64,000 nt of DNA from positions 62,001 to 126,000 of the forward strand of contig JAXMBI010000013.1 of assembly GCA_046349955.1 (NCBI GenBank). Direction: 5' to 3'. This document shows positions 49,296-57,870 of this stretch, in pieces. Numbering within the stretch: the stretch's first letter is position 1; every line of letters starts with the position of its first letter. The notes under the pieces are model-generated. The model did no database searches. It had not been told where the DNA came from and saw only the letters and a list, made by a program, of their open reading frames with translations. Source of the DNA: JBGAPH01 sp046349955. GTDB taxonomy: Bacteria; Planctomycetota; Planctomycetia; Pirellulales; JBGAPH01. Position numbers and translations under genes: made by a program.

Positions 49296-50387
49296 TTACG
49301 ACAGCTTCTCGAGCTTCGTCACGCGGCCGCTGTTTACCCATTCCGCCACGTAGATGTTCCCCGCGGCGTCGAAGCAGGCGTCGTGCGGGTGGACGAAGCG
49401 GCCGGGCTGCCACAGCTTTTCGTCGCCGCGGATGGCGAACTTGCTGTCCGCCTTCACCCGCTCGGCGTCGTCTCCCAGCACGGCGGCCACTTGGTTCTTG
49501 GCGTCGAGCAGCGTCACGCGGCCTAGCAACTCAGGAACGAGGAGCAGCTCGCCCTGGCTGTCGGCGTTGGCCGGCAGGCCGAAGCCGGTCACCGTTTCCA
49601 GATACTTGCCGTCGAGGGTGAAGAATTGCAGCGTGTGGTGCGCGCGGTCGCAAATGACGATCGACGGCTCGCGCCCCGTGCGGCGGTCGATCCAAATGCC
49701 GTGCGGCGTGTCGAACGTGCCTTTGCCTTCGCCGGGGCCGCCGAAGGAGCTGACCCAGTTGGCGTCCTTGTCGAAGCGGTGAATGACGAACGACCCATAG
49801 CCGTCGGCCAGCAGAAACCCGCCGTCATCAAGGAAGGCGAAGTTGGTAGGCAGGAAGCGGTCGCGGCCCCAGATCTTCTCGGGGTGCTCGGCTTCGCCAG
49901 CGGCGTAGACGCCTGACTTCATGGGCGCCCGCTTCTCCCACACGACCTCGCCGTTCAGTCCCAGCTTGGCGAACGACTTCACCTGCTGGTAGGCGCAGAC
50001 GTAGAGGAACTCGTCGTTCCCTTCCTGGCGGACCTCGATGCCATGGCCGCCCCCTTGGAACTGGTTGCCGAATGAGCGGACATACTTGCCTTCGGGATCG
50101 AAGACGAAGATCGACGGGTGATCCTTCTGGTCCTCGCGTCCCTCGTGGATCACGTACAGGTTGCCCGCCTTGTCGACCGCCACGTTGTGCGTCGTTTGCC
50201 AGGTGAACTGGCTCGGCAACTGCGGCCACTCGTGATGGGCGCGGTAGCGGTGCTCCCCTGAACCTACGATCGTCTCGCCGTCGGTCTTGCGGGCCGTCAC
50301 GATGGCGGGCGACGCGAGCAGAGCGGCCGTGCCGGCGGCCGCGGTGGAAACGAACTGCCGCCGAGTAAAACGCGAAGCGGAGGACAC
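49296..50387 (-). CDS. Tat-exported NHL/six-bladed beta-propeller protein
   Basis: GTG at 50387 with AGGAG upstream; 363 residues. The Tat signal reads FTRRQFVSTAAAGTAALLAS. The rest is a propeller of NHL-type blades (HNVAVDKAGNLYVIHEG, PHGIWIDRRTGREPSIVICD, FVHPHDACFDAAGNIYVAEW). Planctomycetes have many such proteins, usually annotated as peptidylglycine monooxygenase-like or NHL-repeat proteins. No catalytic site is recognised, so a binding role is likely. A TATAAT on the minus strand at 50453-50448 could be its -10 box. Confidence 0.85.
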   Translation of the reverse strand: MSSASRFTRRQFVSTAAAGTAALLASPAIVTARKTDGETIVGSGEHRYRAHHEWPQLPSQFTWQTTHNVAVDKAGNLYVIHEGREDQKDHPSIFVFDPEGKYVRSFGNQFQGGGHGIEVRQEGNDEFLYVCAYQQVKSFAKLGLNGEVVWEKRAPMKSGVYAAGEAEHPEKIWGRDRFLPTNFAFLDDGGFLLADGYGSFVIHRFDKDANWVSSFGGPGEGKGTFDTPHGIWIDRRTGREPSIVICDRAHHTLQFFTLDGKYLETVTGFGLPANADSQGELLLVPELLGRVTLLDAKNQVAAVLGDDAERVKADSKFAIRGDEKLWQPGRFVHPHDACFDAAGNIYVAEWVNSGRVTKLEKLS

Positions 50388-50537
50388 GGGCAGGCTCCTG
50401 GTGGGGGAAGGATCGGGGGCGGAGGGAAGTCGCCTGGGGCGCTGCCGATTATAACAGCTCGCGGATCAAGCGCCTGCCAGCGGCACGACGTCTGCTGACG
50501 GGAGGTCCGATGCTCGTCCCGAAGCCGACGAACCTCG

Positions 50538-51494
50538 ATGAAGCTGGCGTTTCTCTTACTTCTAGGCCTAGTCTGCTACCTGCTGGCGGCGATTGCCTGG
50601 TTTGCGCTCTCGTGGCGCAACCCCCGGCGGGGCGCTGTGCTCCTGACGGTGGCCTTCGCTGCGCTGGCGGCCCCCTGGGCGCTGCCGGAGATCCCGCGGG
50701 CGCATCGGCTGCTGGCCTCGATGGGGGCTATTGCCTTGGCGACCAAGGTCTACGATCTGAGCCGCGGTCCGGCGCTCACCCCGCCGCCGCCGGTCGCCGG
50801 CTATCTGCTGTGGCTGGGCAACGTGTTCACGCTGGTCTTCCGCAAGCCACCGCCGGCAGCGGGACGTTCGACTGCGCAAGAGGCCGCTCGACTCGCGACG
50901 TCGGCGGGCCTGGCGGCAGTTGGGACCGTGGTCATTGCCGCCGTCTGGTTCAATCCGCTGTGGGGTCAGATCGGGTTCTGGTCCGAGCACTGCCTGAAAG
51001 TGCTGCTGTTCTTCTGCACGATTTGGGCCGTGAGCGCCGCGGGCGCGTCCCTGATGCGGCTACTCGGTTCCCCGGCGCTGGAGCTGATGATTGCGCCGAT
51101 CCTGTCGCGAACGCCGGCCGATTTTTGGCGGCGCTACAACCGCCCGGTGAACCAGTTTTTGCACGAGCACGTCTTCCTACGCGCCGGCGGTTTGAGCCGA
51201 CATGGGCCGGCGATCCTGTTGGCGTTCTTCGTGTCGGGGCTGATCCACGAGTACGTGTTCCTGGCGCCGATCGGCCGCGTCTGCGGCTACCAGATGGCTT
51301 TCTTCCTTCTGCAAGGCGCCGCCGTGGCCGCCACGGCGCGGTTTCGTCCGCAGGCGGGCCTGGCCGCGCTCAGCGCTTTGGCGACGGCCGCGTTCATGCT
51401 CGCTAGCGCGAGTTTGTTCTGCGCCAGCTTGAACGCCGTGGCGCCGTTCTACGTCAGCGAGGTTCCGAATTGGTTGCGCTGCGGCGTCGAGTGA
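50538..51494 (+). CDS. Wax-synthase/MBOAT-like membrane acyltransferase
   Basis: 318 residues, mostly membrane helices. The conserved acyltransferase marks are FWRRYNRPVNQFLHEHVF and, after about 20 residues, VSGLIHEYVFLAP with the likely catalytic His. This matches the wax-synthase-like domain (long-chain alcohol O-acyltransferase and related bacterial proteins, an offshoot of the MBOAT fold). It probably transfers an acyl group to a lipid or polymer. It stands alone, between an NHL-propeller gene (divergent) and the kinase/sigma module (convergent). Confidence 0.75.
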   Translation: MKLAFLLLLGLVCYLLAAIAWFALSWRNPRRGAVLLTVAFAALAAPWALPEIPRAHRLLASMGAIALATKVYDLSRGPALTPPPPVAGYLLWLGNVFTLVFRKPPPAAGRSTAQEAARLATSAGLAAVGTVVIAAVWFNPLWGQIGFWSEHCLKVLLFFCTIWAVSAAGASLMRLLGSPALELMIAPILSRTPADFWRRYNRPVNQFLHEHVFLRAGGLSRHGPAILLAFFVSGLIHEYVFLAPIGRVCGYQMAFFLLQGAAVAATARFRPQAGLAALSALATAAFMLASASLFCASLNAVAPFYVSEVPNWLRCGVE

Positions 51495-51517
51495 TCCGCC
51501 CTGGCATGGCCGAGCGC

Positions 51518-52705
51518 TCAGAGAGCTGAGTCTCCCGAAATGCCGCTCCAGGGGCGCAGGAGCGCCGGGGCATGGCTCGCGTCGATCTTGTGCGTCAGCT
51601 TCGAGTCAGCGGACAGGAACACGCTCCGCAGGGCGTTCGCCAGCGCCTGGGCCGAGCTGGGACGCGCGGCCGGAGCCTTGGCCAGGCAGCTCAGCACTAG
51701 CCTGTCGAGCTCAGGCGAAACGCTCGCGTCGTATTCTCGCAGGCTGGCGGGTTCATCGCGCAAAATGCTTGCGCGCAACCGTTGCGGAGAGAAGGCCGCA
51801 AAGGCCGGTTCGAGGGCGATCAGCTCGTAGAGCGTGGCGCCGAGGGCATACACGTCGCCGGCCACGGTTGCGGCCCCATCTCCTGCTAGACGCTCGGGAC
51901 TCGAGTAGCGCAAGGTCGCCAGCGGAGCGGACACGGGCTGGCCGGTGTCGGCCCGGCCGGCGAAGTCGGTCACCCACAACCGTTCGCGCGGGTCAAGCAG
52001 TAAGTTCGCAGGTTTGAGATCGCCATGCACGACGCCTTGCTGGTGGGCGACGTGCACCGCGTCGGCCGCGTCGATCATCCAGTCCCCCACGCGCCGCAGC
52101 CACCCCTTGGCCTCGCAGGCAGCCGCCGCCTGCGGCTCAACGCGATCGAGATGCGCGGAGCGCATCCATTGCTCGGCGATCCGCACCGCCAGGCTCGCGC
52201 CCGGGATGAGCTTGAGCACGGCATAGCACCGCCCGTCGCACTCGCCGACCTCGAACGCCGGCACGATCCGCGAACAGCAGAGCCGACGGGCCACGTGCGC
52301 CGCGTGCCAAAACGCCTCGACCTGACGCGGATCGCGGGCCGCCGCCGCCGACAGCACCTTGAGAGCCACGTGCCCCCGCCGCGGATGCATTGCCTCGAAC
52401 ACCAAGCTGTTGCCGCCGCGACCGAGCAAACGCAGCACCCGGCAGCCCGCGAGGCCATGACCGAGCAGAGCCTCGCCTTCGTCGGCGTCGCTCGGCAGCG
52501 CCTCATCCCCCTCCGCTTCGCGAATCGCCTGCATGGCCTGCATCACGGGAAGCAGACCTTCGAGCCGCCTCGCGAATTGCGGATACTCTTGCGCCAGCGC
52601 GGCGGCGTCGAGCCGTTCGCCCGCCTGCAAGCGATCGGCCAATAGCTCGAGCAGTTCCTCGTAGATTTCGACGTCGGGCAGGTCGGAGCGGTCTGGTTCG
52701 ATCAT
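51518..52705 (-). CDS. Ser/Thr protein kinase
   Basis: 395 residues. A helical N-terminal region (about 10-85, with LLADRLQAGERLDAAALAQEY) precedes the kinase domain: P-loop LGRGGNSLVFEA (94-105), Lys116 in VALKV, catalytic loop HGDLKPANLL (227-236), and DFAG (247-250) in place of DFG. SPERL stands for APE. The Gly/Ala swap in DFG and HGD for HRD are unusual, but the essential Asp residues are kept. No membrane segment or C-terminal sensor. The start codon overlaps the stop of the ECF sigma gene (ATGA), so sigma factor and kinase are co-translated, a planctomycete pairing. Confidence 0.88.
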   Translation of the reverse strand: MIEPDRSDLPDVEIYEELLELLADRLQAGERLDAAALAQEYPQFARRLEGLLPVMQAMQAIREAEGDEALPSDADEGEALLGHGLAGCRVLRLLGRGGNSLVFEAMHPRRGHVALKVLSAAAARDPRQVEAFWHAAHVARRLCCSRIVPAFEVGECDGRCYAVLKLIPGASLAVRIAEQWMRSAHLDRVEPQAAAACEAKGWLRRVGDWMIDAADAVHVAHQQGVVHGDLKPANLLLDPRERLWVTDFAGRADTGQPVSAPLATLRYSSPERLAGDGAATVAGDVYALGATLYELIALEPAFAAFSPQRLRASILRDEPASLREYDASVSPELDRLVLSCLAKAPAARPSSAQALANALRSVFLSADSKLTHKIDASHAPALLRPWSGISGDSAL

Positions 52706-53337
52706 GAGAGGTCTCCCGAACTACCCCGATGAGGCTCGAGCAGTTGCCGCAACCGCTCGAGGGCGCGGGCATGGCGGGAGCGCACTGTGCGCGTAGGCAA
52801 GTTGAGCACCTGGGCGATCTCGACCGAGGGAAGCTGCTCGAGGTAGCGCAGCACCAACACTTCGCGGTCGGTTTCCTTGAGCAGCGCCAAACACGCCTGC
52901 ACGCGGCCGCGAACCTCTTCGAGAATGAGCTCGCCGCTCAGACTGCGGTGGACCGCGAGCAGGCGATCGGCCAGCGATTCGTTCGCGTGCTCGGGGAGCG
53001 CAGTGGCGGGCAATTCGCGGGTGACGCTGCGGCGCTGCGCCTGGCGATGCCGGCGGTTCAGTTCGAGCAGCTTGTCCCAGGCCAGTCCTCGCAGCCACAC
53101 GTAGAAGGGCACGGTATGTCGGTTCTGTAGGTAGCTGGGAAAGCGGGCGGCGGCCAGCAGCAGCGTTTCCTGCACGATGTCCGAGGCGTCTGCCCGCACC
53201 GCCAGGCGTGGGTCGAGGCGCACCGCGACCATCCGCCGCAGGCGACGGCGGTGGCGGTCGAGCAATTGCTCGACCGCCCGACCGTCGCCCCGGCTCGCGC
53301 GATCCAACAGCAGTTCGATGTCGCCCTGATCCTGCAT
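52702..53337 (-). CDS. ECF-type sigma factor coupled to a Ser/Thr kinase
   Basis: 211 residues. Region 2 has DASDIVQETLLLAAARFPSY and VPFYVWLRGLAWDKLLELNR. Region 4 has LPSVEIAQVLNLPTRTVRSR. The VPFY-WLRG-A pattern is typical of the planctomycete ECF group whose genes precede Ser/Thr kinases. The kinase gene follows with a four-base overlap. The kinase probably controls, or is controlled with, this sigma factor, which is inferred. No anti-sigma gene nearby. Confidence 0.9.
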   Translation of the reverse strand: MQDQGDIELLLDRASRGDGRAVEQLLDRHRRRLRRMVAVRLDPRLAVRADASDIVQETLLLAAARFPSYLQNRHTVPFYVWLRGLAWDKLLELNRRHRQAQRRSVTRELPATALPEHANESLADRLLAVHRSLSGELILEEVRGRVQACLALLKETDREVLVLRYLEQLPSVEIAQVLNLPTRTVRSRHARALERLRQLLEPHRGSSGDLS

Positions 53338-53557
53338 GGCTGCTCACTCCCCTTAGTAACTGCACGCACGGCGGAAAGCGGCAAGGATCGCGAACAAAAA
53401 AATGCCGTTTTCCTTTCCCGATGCGGGGGGTGGACAGTGCAACTCTGCTGACCGCTTCAGCTTGTGTCAACTGCCAGCCGCGCGGCTTGCCGGGGTTCGC
53501 GGAGGGTGGTAAACCCGCTCTAGCGAATCCCCCAACGCCAACCCGACTGAGGCCGCC

Positions 53558-54049
53558 ATGAAAACCGTCGATTTGATCAAGGCCGTGCTCGCCCCCTCCG
53601 ACATGGTGGTCAGGAAGTATCTCGAGGATCTGACGGACGCCGATCTCCTGCGGCGGCCCTGCGCGGGAGCGAATCACATCGCCTGGCAATTGGGGCACAC
53701 GATCGTGGCCGAGCACCAGTTGATCGAAATGGTCTGCCCAGGCAAGATGCCCTCGTTACCGGCGGGTTTTGCCGAAAAACACGCCAAAGAAACCGCCACG
53801 GTCGATGATCCTCAGGCGTTCCTCACGAAAGCTGAATACTTGGAGCAATACGCCAAGCAGCGCGCCGGTACGCTCGCCGCGGCGGAACAACTCAGCGAGG
53901 ACCAACTGGCGGCCCCTACACCTGAGAAAGTGCGGATGTTCGCACCGACGGTGGCGGCGATGTTCACCAACCAAGCGGGGCACTGGCTGATGCATGCGGG
54001 GCAGTGGGTGATCGTCCGCAGGCAGTTGGGCAAGCCGCCGTTGTTCTAG
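53558..54049 (+). CDS. DinB-like metal-binding protein
   Basis: 163 residues, the size of DinB/YfiT family four-helix proteins. The three metal-ligand histidines are suggested by HIAWQLGHTIVAEHQ (near 47-60) and HWLMHAGQWVIVRRQ near the end. Members include bacillithiol and mycothiol transferases and many proteins of unknown role. No partner gene. Substrate unknown. Confidence 0.8.
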   Translation: MKTVDLIKAVLAPSDMVVRKYLEDLTDADLLRRPCAGANHIAWQLGHTIVAEHQLIEMVCPGKMPSLPAGFAEKHAKETATVDDPQAFLTKAEYLEQYAKQRAGTLAAAEQLSEDQLAAPTPEKVRMFAPTVAAMFTNQAGHWLMHAGQWVIVRRQLGKPPLF

Positions 54050-54125
54050 GGCCTGGGGGAGCGTCGTTGGCAGACTCGCGAGCGCTTCTGAAGAATGCGT
54101 AGAAACTCAGCGGCGGGCGGCCGGC

Positions 54126-54155
54126 TTGTGCGTGGAGTCAGTGCAGCCTCATAAT
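54126..54155 (+). promoter_or_regulatory. Possible promoter for the small exported protein
   Basis: TTGTGC (54126-54131) and CATAAT (54150-54155), 18 bases apart, about 37 bases before the ATG at 54193. Plausible but not strong. Confidence 0.35.
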
Positions 54156-54192
54156 CGCACGCGAATGCCACCATCATTCACGGAGAACGGTC

Positions 54193-54549
54193 ATGGCTCG
54201 CATCGTCATCGTCGCACTTGGACTGTTGCTCGCGCTGGTCGGTGGCTACGTGGTTGGGCAGCAGCCCGCGCAACGTTCAGGCTCGTTGCGCGAAGAGCCC
54301 ATCCCCCATCCCATTCTCGTGGAGCAGCGGGAGAGAGACGGAGGGGGCGTCATCCATGACTTGCGTGCCCACGGGCACGATGCCGGCGCCGTCCACGAAT
54401 TGTTGGGGGACCAGCAGAAACCGGCGGCGCCGGTCGGCCGCTACGTGCCGGCCGACGGCGGGCGGATGCTCGACACGACGGACGGCACGCTCTATGCCCC
54501 GCAGGGCGAATGGTGGGCGCCCGTGACGAAACTGAGGATGGGAACCTAG
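54193..54549 (+). CDS. Small exported hypothetical protein
   Basis: 118 residues. An N-terminal hydrophobic segment (IVIVALGLLLALVGGYVVGQ) is a signal peptide or anchor. The rest is hydrophilic and rich in Pro, Gly, Asp and His with no recognised domain. No homologue family recognised. It precedes the long gap upstream of the polysaccharide cluster. Confidence 0.55.
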   Translation: MARIVIVALGLLLALVGGYVVGQQPAQRSGSLREEPIPHPILVEQRERDGGGVIHDLRAHGHDAGAVHELLGDQQKPAAPVGRYVPADGGRMLDTTDGTLYAPQGEWWAPVTKLRMGT

Positions 54550-55180
54550 GCCTACGCCTGGGCAGACGTCGCCCTACCCTCGGCGCGGGAGCAGTGAGTC
54601 CGGAGATCCGCTCAGGCGTACTTGGCCGGGGCATCGCGGCTGCCCGACACCCGGGGCCGTCGCAGTGGACCCCGCCTGGCGGAAGGGAATGCGTTGCGGC
54701 CGGGGAAACGTCCGAGTGCCCCGACCGCAACCGCACTTGGACCCCCTGATATTGCCGGAACCCGAGAACTGCTTCAATCACCCGAAAGAGTGAGACACGA
54801 CGCCCTCTTAGGCGGCGTGCGGGACGGCGCGCTCGATCGGCGGCCACCCCTTGGTGGGCGCTGGCGCCGGCCTTCGCAGCGCGCCGAGCTTGCCGAGCTT
54901 TGACCTTTCTGGAAGTTCGGACGCGGCGGAAAGCCGCAGGCCGGAACATTGGTCGCGGAACAACCGGATCCTTGGAATTCGCTTGGTTTCGAGTACAATC
55001 GATCCCTAGTGAAATCTCTGGAAATGGCGGCCGTAGACGCCTCCTCCGGGCTTCGAAATCCCACCGACGAGCTGGGCAGCAGCGTTCGCTTGAGCGAGGC
55101 GCAGCCTCGAGCGACGCTCGGTCGACGCTCAAGGCGATCAGCTCGCCACGCCTCCTTCGCTTCGAGCCAACAACCAAGGC
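54550..55180. other. 631-base region without a convincing gene
   Basis: No frame here has protein-like content; open frames on both strands are GC-driven. A hairpin with one mismatch, TGCGGCCGGGG/CCCCGACCGCA, spans 54695-54729 and might end the upstream transcript. A possible promoter lies at 54972-54999 before the polysaccharide genes. Confidence 0.5.
54972..54999 (+). promoter_or_regulatory. Possible promoter of the polysaccharide cluster
   Basis: TTGGAA (54972-54977) and TACAAT (54994-54999), 16 bases apart, about 180 bases before the first gene of the cluster. The long leader makes this uncertain. Confidence 0.35.
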
Positions 55181-56323
55181 ATGGCCGTGGATTCGCCTGA
55201 GCTACGAGCCACCGACCCTCAGTTTGAATCGCAAGGGGCTGCGCCCCATCCGGCAAGGGCGGGGACAACCTCCGCGGGCGCCGCAATCTGGCGCGACGCG
55301 CGGTCTTTTTTGGTACTTGGCGAAGTGCTGACGGCGGTGGTGGCGGGGCTGGCAGTATTCGCGTGCGCGGCCAATCTGGCGATTGGCTCGGCGGGATTCG
55401 TGCCGGACCTCTTCGCCCGCCTTCGCGAATTGGGCAAGTTTCTGAACGGGCGTGTGGCCAGCGGAGTCTCGGATCGAGACGTCTATTTGGTCGGTTCCAG
55501 TGTGGTCGGCGAAGGGCTGGACGCCCGGCTCATCGAGCCGTTGCTGCCGGGCGGCCGCCGTTGCTTCAACTTGAGTTGGTTCGGAGCGACTCCGCGTGAA
55601 TTGTTGTTGGCGGCCCCGGCGATAGCGCGCGCTAGTCCGGCCATGGTGGTGCTGTGTTTGTCGATGTCGGACATGGCCGTGTCGAGGCCCGTAGCCGCCG
55701 AGCGAGCGGCGTATGCGGCCTGGTCGGGATTGGTCGCCGAGGAAGACGTGGCGCGGTTGGCCGACAAATACTCGGCCGACGAGGCCCGCCCGCTGCGAGA
55801 GCATCAATTGCTGCGGCTGCTGCGGCTGCGTACGCTCCCTGTGGCCGCCTTGAACGATGGGCTGGCAGCGCTAGCGCGCCCCGACCTGCGGATCCGCGGC
55901 TACGAGCGGAATTTCTTCGCGCCCTGGGCCATTCGCCGCCCCATCTCGAAAACCGCCTCCGAGCGGTTGATGAAGATCGTGCTTGCGGATCTCGATAAGC
56001 AGACGCCTGAGGCCGTCGCCGAGACCGAGGTCGTGCTCGACGATTTGTTCGAGATGCTCACCGCCGGAGGCAGCGAACTGGTGGTCGTGATCGGCCCGCA
56101 ACACCCCCAGGTGTCTGCGGCGCTGGAGAAGTCGTCCGCCGGACGTGCGGGGCTCGAAATGCTCCGGCGCACGGCCAAACGCCACGGGGTGGCGCTGCTC
56201 GACCACCGCGACGTGCTCGACGAAGCGATGTACGCCGAGGCGGTACACACCTACGAACCGGGCCGGCTCCGCTGGTCGTGGGTGCTGGGCACGGAGTTGC
56301 GCGCGATGTCAGCAAAGCGCTGA
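55181..56323 (+). CDS. SGNH-like/DltD-type partner of an MBOAT acyltransferase
   Basis: 380 residues. One membrane segment near 45-72 anchors an outer domain. VYLVGSSVVGEGLDARLIEP carries the Gly-x-Ser block I of SGNH hydrolases and FNLSWFGATPRELLL resembles block II. A late HTYEPGR could hold the catalytic His. In alginate and teichoic-acid systems such a protein (AlgJ/AlgX, DltD) sits beside an MBOAT protein and moves the acyl group to the polymer outside the membrane. The MBOAT gene follows 25 bases downstream. Active-site assignment is uncertain. Confidence 0.7.
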   Translation: MAVDSPELRATDPQFESQGAAPHPARAGTTSAGAAIWRDARSFLVLGEVLTAVVAGLAVFACAANLAIGSAGFVPDLFARLRELGKFLNGRVASGVSDRDVYLVGSSVVGEGLDARLIEPLLPGGRRCFNLSWFGATPRELLLAAPAIARASPAMVVLCLSMSDMAVSRPVAAERAAYAAWSGLVAEEDVARLADKYSADEARPLREHQLLRLLRLRTLPVAALNDGLAALARPDLRIRGYERNFFAPWAIRRPISKTASERLMKIVLADLDKQTPEAVAETEVVLDDLFEMLTAGGSELVVVIGPQHPQVSAALEKSSAGRAGLEMLRRTAKRHGVALLDHRDVLDEAMYAEAVHTYEPGRLRWSWVLGTELRAMSAKR

Positions 56324-56348
56324 GACGGGCGACCCGGGGGCGAAAAGC

Positions 56349-57803
56349 GTGCTCTTCCAGACGTCCACCTTTCTCTGGTTTCTTTGCCTGGTCTTCCTGG
56401 CGCTGATCGTCATTCGTCCGCAACGCATGCGGGTGTTGCTGTTGGTGTTGGCGAGTTGGTTCTTCTACGCCTGCTGGGAGCCGGCGCACCTAGTGTTGCT
56501 GGTGTATTGCACGCTGGCAGACTATTTGATCGGTCTGGCGCTCGAGGATTCGAAGTCGCCGAGGTGGCGACGGACGTGGCTGGTGGTGAGCCTGGCGTCG
56601 AATCTGGGCCTGCTGGCGTTCTTCAAGTACGCGGATCTGCTGTCGACGACCGCCAACTCGCTGACCCGTCAGGCCGTCGGCGCGGAGTATTTACCGGTGC
56701 TGCAGTTGTCGCTGCCGGTCGGCATTAGCTTCTTCACGTTCCACTCGCTGGGCTACAACATCGACGTTTATCGGCGGAAGACGACCGCCGAGCGCTCGTT
56801 GCTGGCGTTCGCATTATACGTGGCCTATTTTCCGCAGTTGGTGGCGGGGCCGATCCTGCGCGCCAAACAGTTTCTGCCTCAACTAGCCCACGCTCCGGCG
56901 TTTTCGGCGGCGCAGACCCGCAGCGGGGTCAACCTGTTCCTCGTCGGCTTGTTCAAGAAGGTGGTGGTGGCGGACAATGTGGCGCCGTTTCCCGATGCGG
57001 TGTTCGCGGAGCCCTACAACATTCCCAGCCTCGGGATCGTGTTGGCCACGTTCTGCTTCGGCGTGCAGATCTACTGCGATTTCTCCGGCTACACCGACAT
57101 GGCCCGCGGGGTGAGCCGGACGCTGGGCTTCGAAATCCCGCTTAACTTCTCCTGGCCTTATCTGGCGACCTCGATCACCGACTTCTGGCGGCGCTGGCAC
57201 ATCTCGCTTTCCTCCTGGCTGCGCGACTACCTGTACATTCCTTTGGGGGGCAACCGGGGCAGTTCGGCGGCGACGTATCGCAATCTGCTGACCACGATGG
57301 TTCTGGGAGGCCTGTGGCACGGGGCGACGCTGAACTTCGGCGTCTGGGGGCTTTACCAGGGAGTGCTGCTGGCGATCGAGCGGCTGGCCAGATCCCTCCG
57401 CGGTGAGCCTGAGGACGCGCCGGAGCGCACCCCGGGCCGGTTCTCCTGGCTGGGCTGGACGTTCCGCTGGCTGATCTGCCAATACTTTGTCTTCCTGGGG
57501 TGGCTGATCTTCCGCATTCAGGACCCCGAAAAACTCCGCTATTGCCTGCAGAAGTACGTGGTTTTCGACGGCCAGGTTTCGTTGGGGGGGGTCGGATTGG
57601 GGCTGGTCAATCCGTTCTTGCTGGCCGCTGTGCTACTCTTGTTCGTGACGTTCCACCTGTGGTCGTACCGCGTCGGCGGCCTGCCCGAATGGCTCGACCG
57701 CCAGCCGCGGTGGCGGCTGTGGCCGATCCATGCCCTGGGCATTGCCGTAATAATTGCGCTCTGGCCGCATGCTGAGACGGCCTTTATCTACTTCCGATTT
57801 TGA
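56349..57803 (+). CDS. MBOAT-family O-acyltransferase (AlgI-like)
   Basis: GTG at 56349 (VLFQTSTFLWFL); the frame stays open upstream but overlaps the previous gene. 484 residues with about a dozen membrane helices. Signature regions: FFTFHSLGYNIDVYRR, YFPQLVAGPILRAKQFLPQL, YCDFSGYTDMARGVSRTLGF, DFWRRWHISLSSWLRDYLYI, and GGLWHGATLNF with the invariant His. AlgI-like proteins pass acetyl groups across the membrane to polysaccharide, with an SGNH-like partner encoded just upstream. An O-antigen ligase-like protein is encoded next, which makes a surface polysaccharide the likely target. Confidence 0.92.
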   Translation: MLFQTSTFLWFLCLVFLALIVIRPQRMRVLLLVLASWFFYACWEPAHLVLLVYCTLADYLIGLALEDSKSPRWRRTWLVVSLASNLGLLAFFKYADLLSTTANSLTRQAVGAEYLPVLQLSLPVGISFFTFHSLGYNIDVYRRKTTAERSLLAFALYVAYFPQLVAGPILRAKQFLPQLAHAPAFSAAQTRSGVNLFLVGLFKKVVVADNVAPFPDAVFAEPYNIPSLGIVLATFCFGVQIYCDFSGYTDMARGVSRTLGFEIPLNFSWPYLATSITDFWRRWHISLSSWLRDYLYIPLGGNRGSSAATYRNLLTTMVLGGLWHGATLNFGVWGLYQGVLLAIERLARSLRGEPEDAPERTPGRFSWLGWTFRWLICQYFVFLGWLIFRIQDPEKLRYCLQKYVVFDGQVSLGGVGLGLVNPFLLAAVLLLFVTFHLWSYRVGGLPEWLDRQPRWRLWPIHALGIAVIIALWPHAETAFIYFRF

Positions 57804-57870
57804 GGCGTGAACGGGGGCCCGTGGGAACGGAGCCCGCTGGATCTTCGCTGGCAGCCCTCGAGGTGGAACC

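Noticed and set aside
54550..55180. Open frames in the long gap before the polysaccharide cluster
   Set aside because: Translations are Arg/Pro/Gly-rich without any motif or ribosome-binding site.
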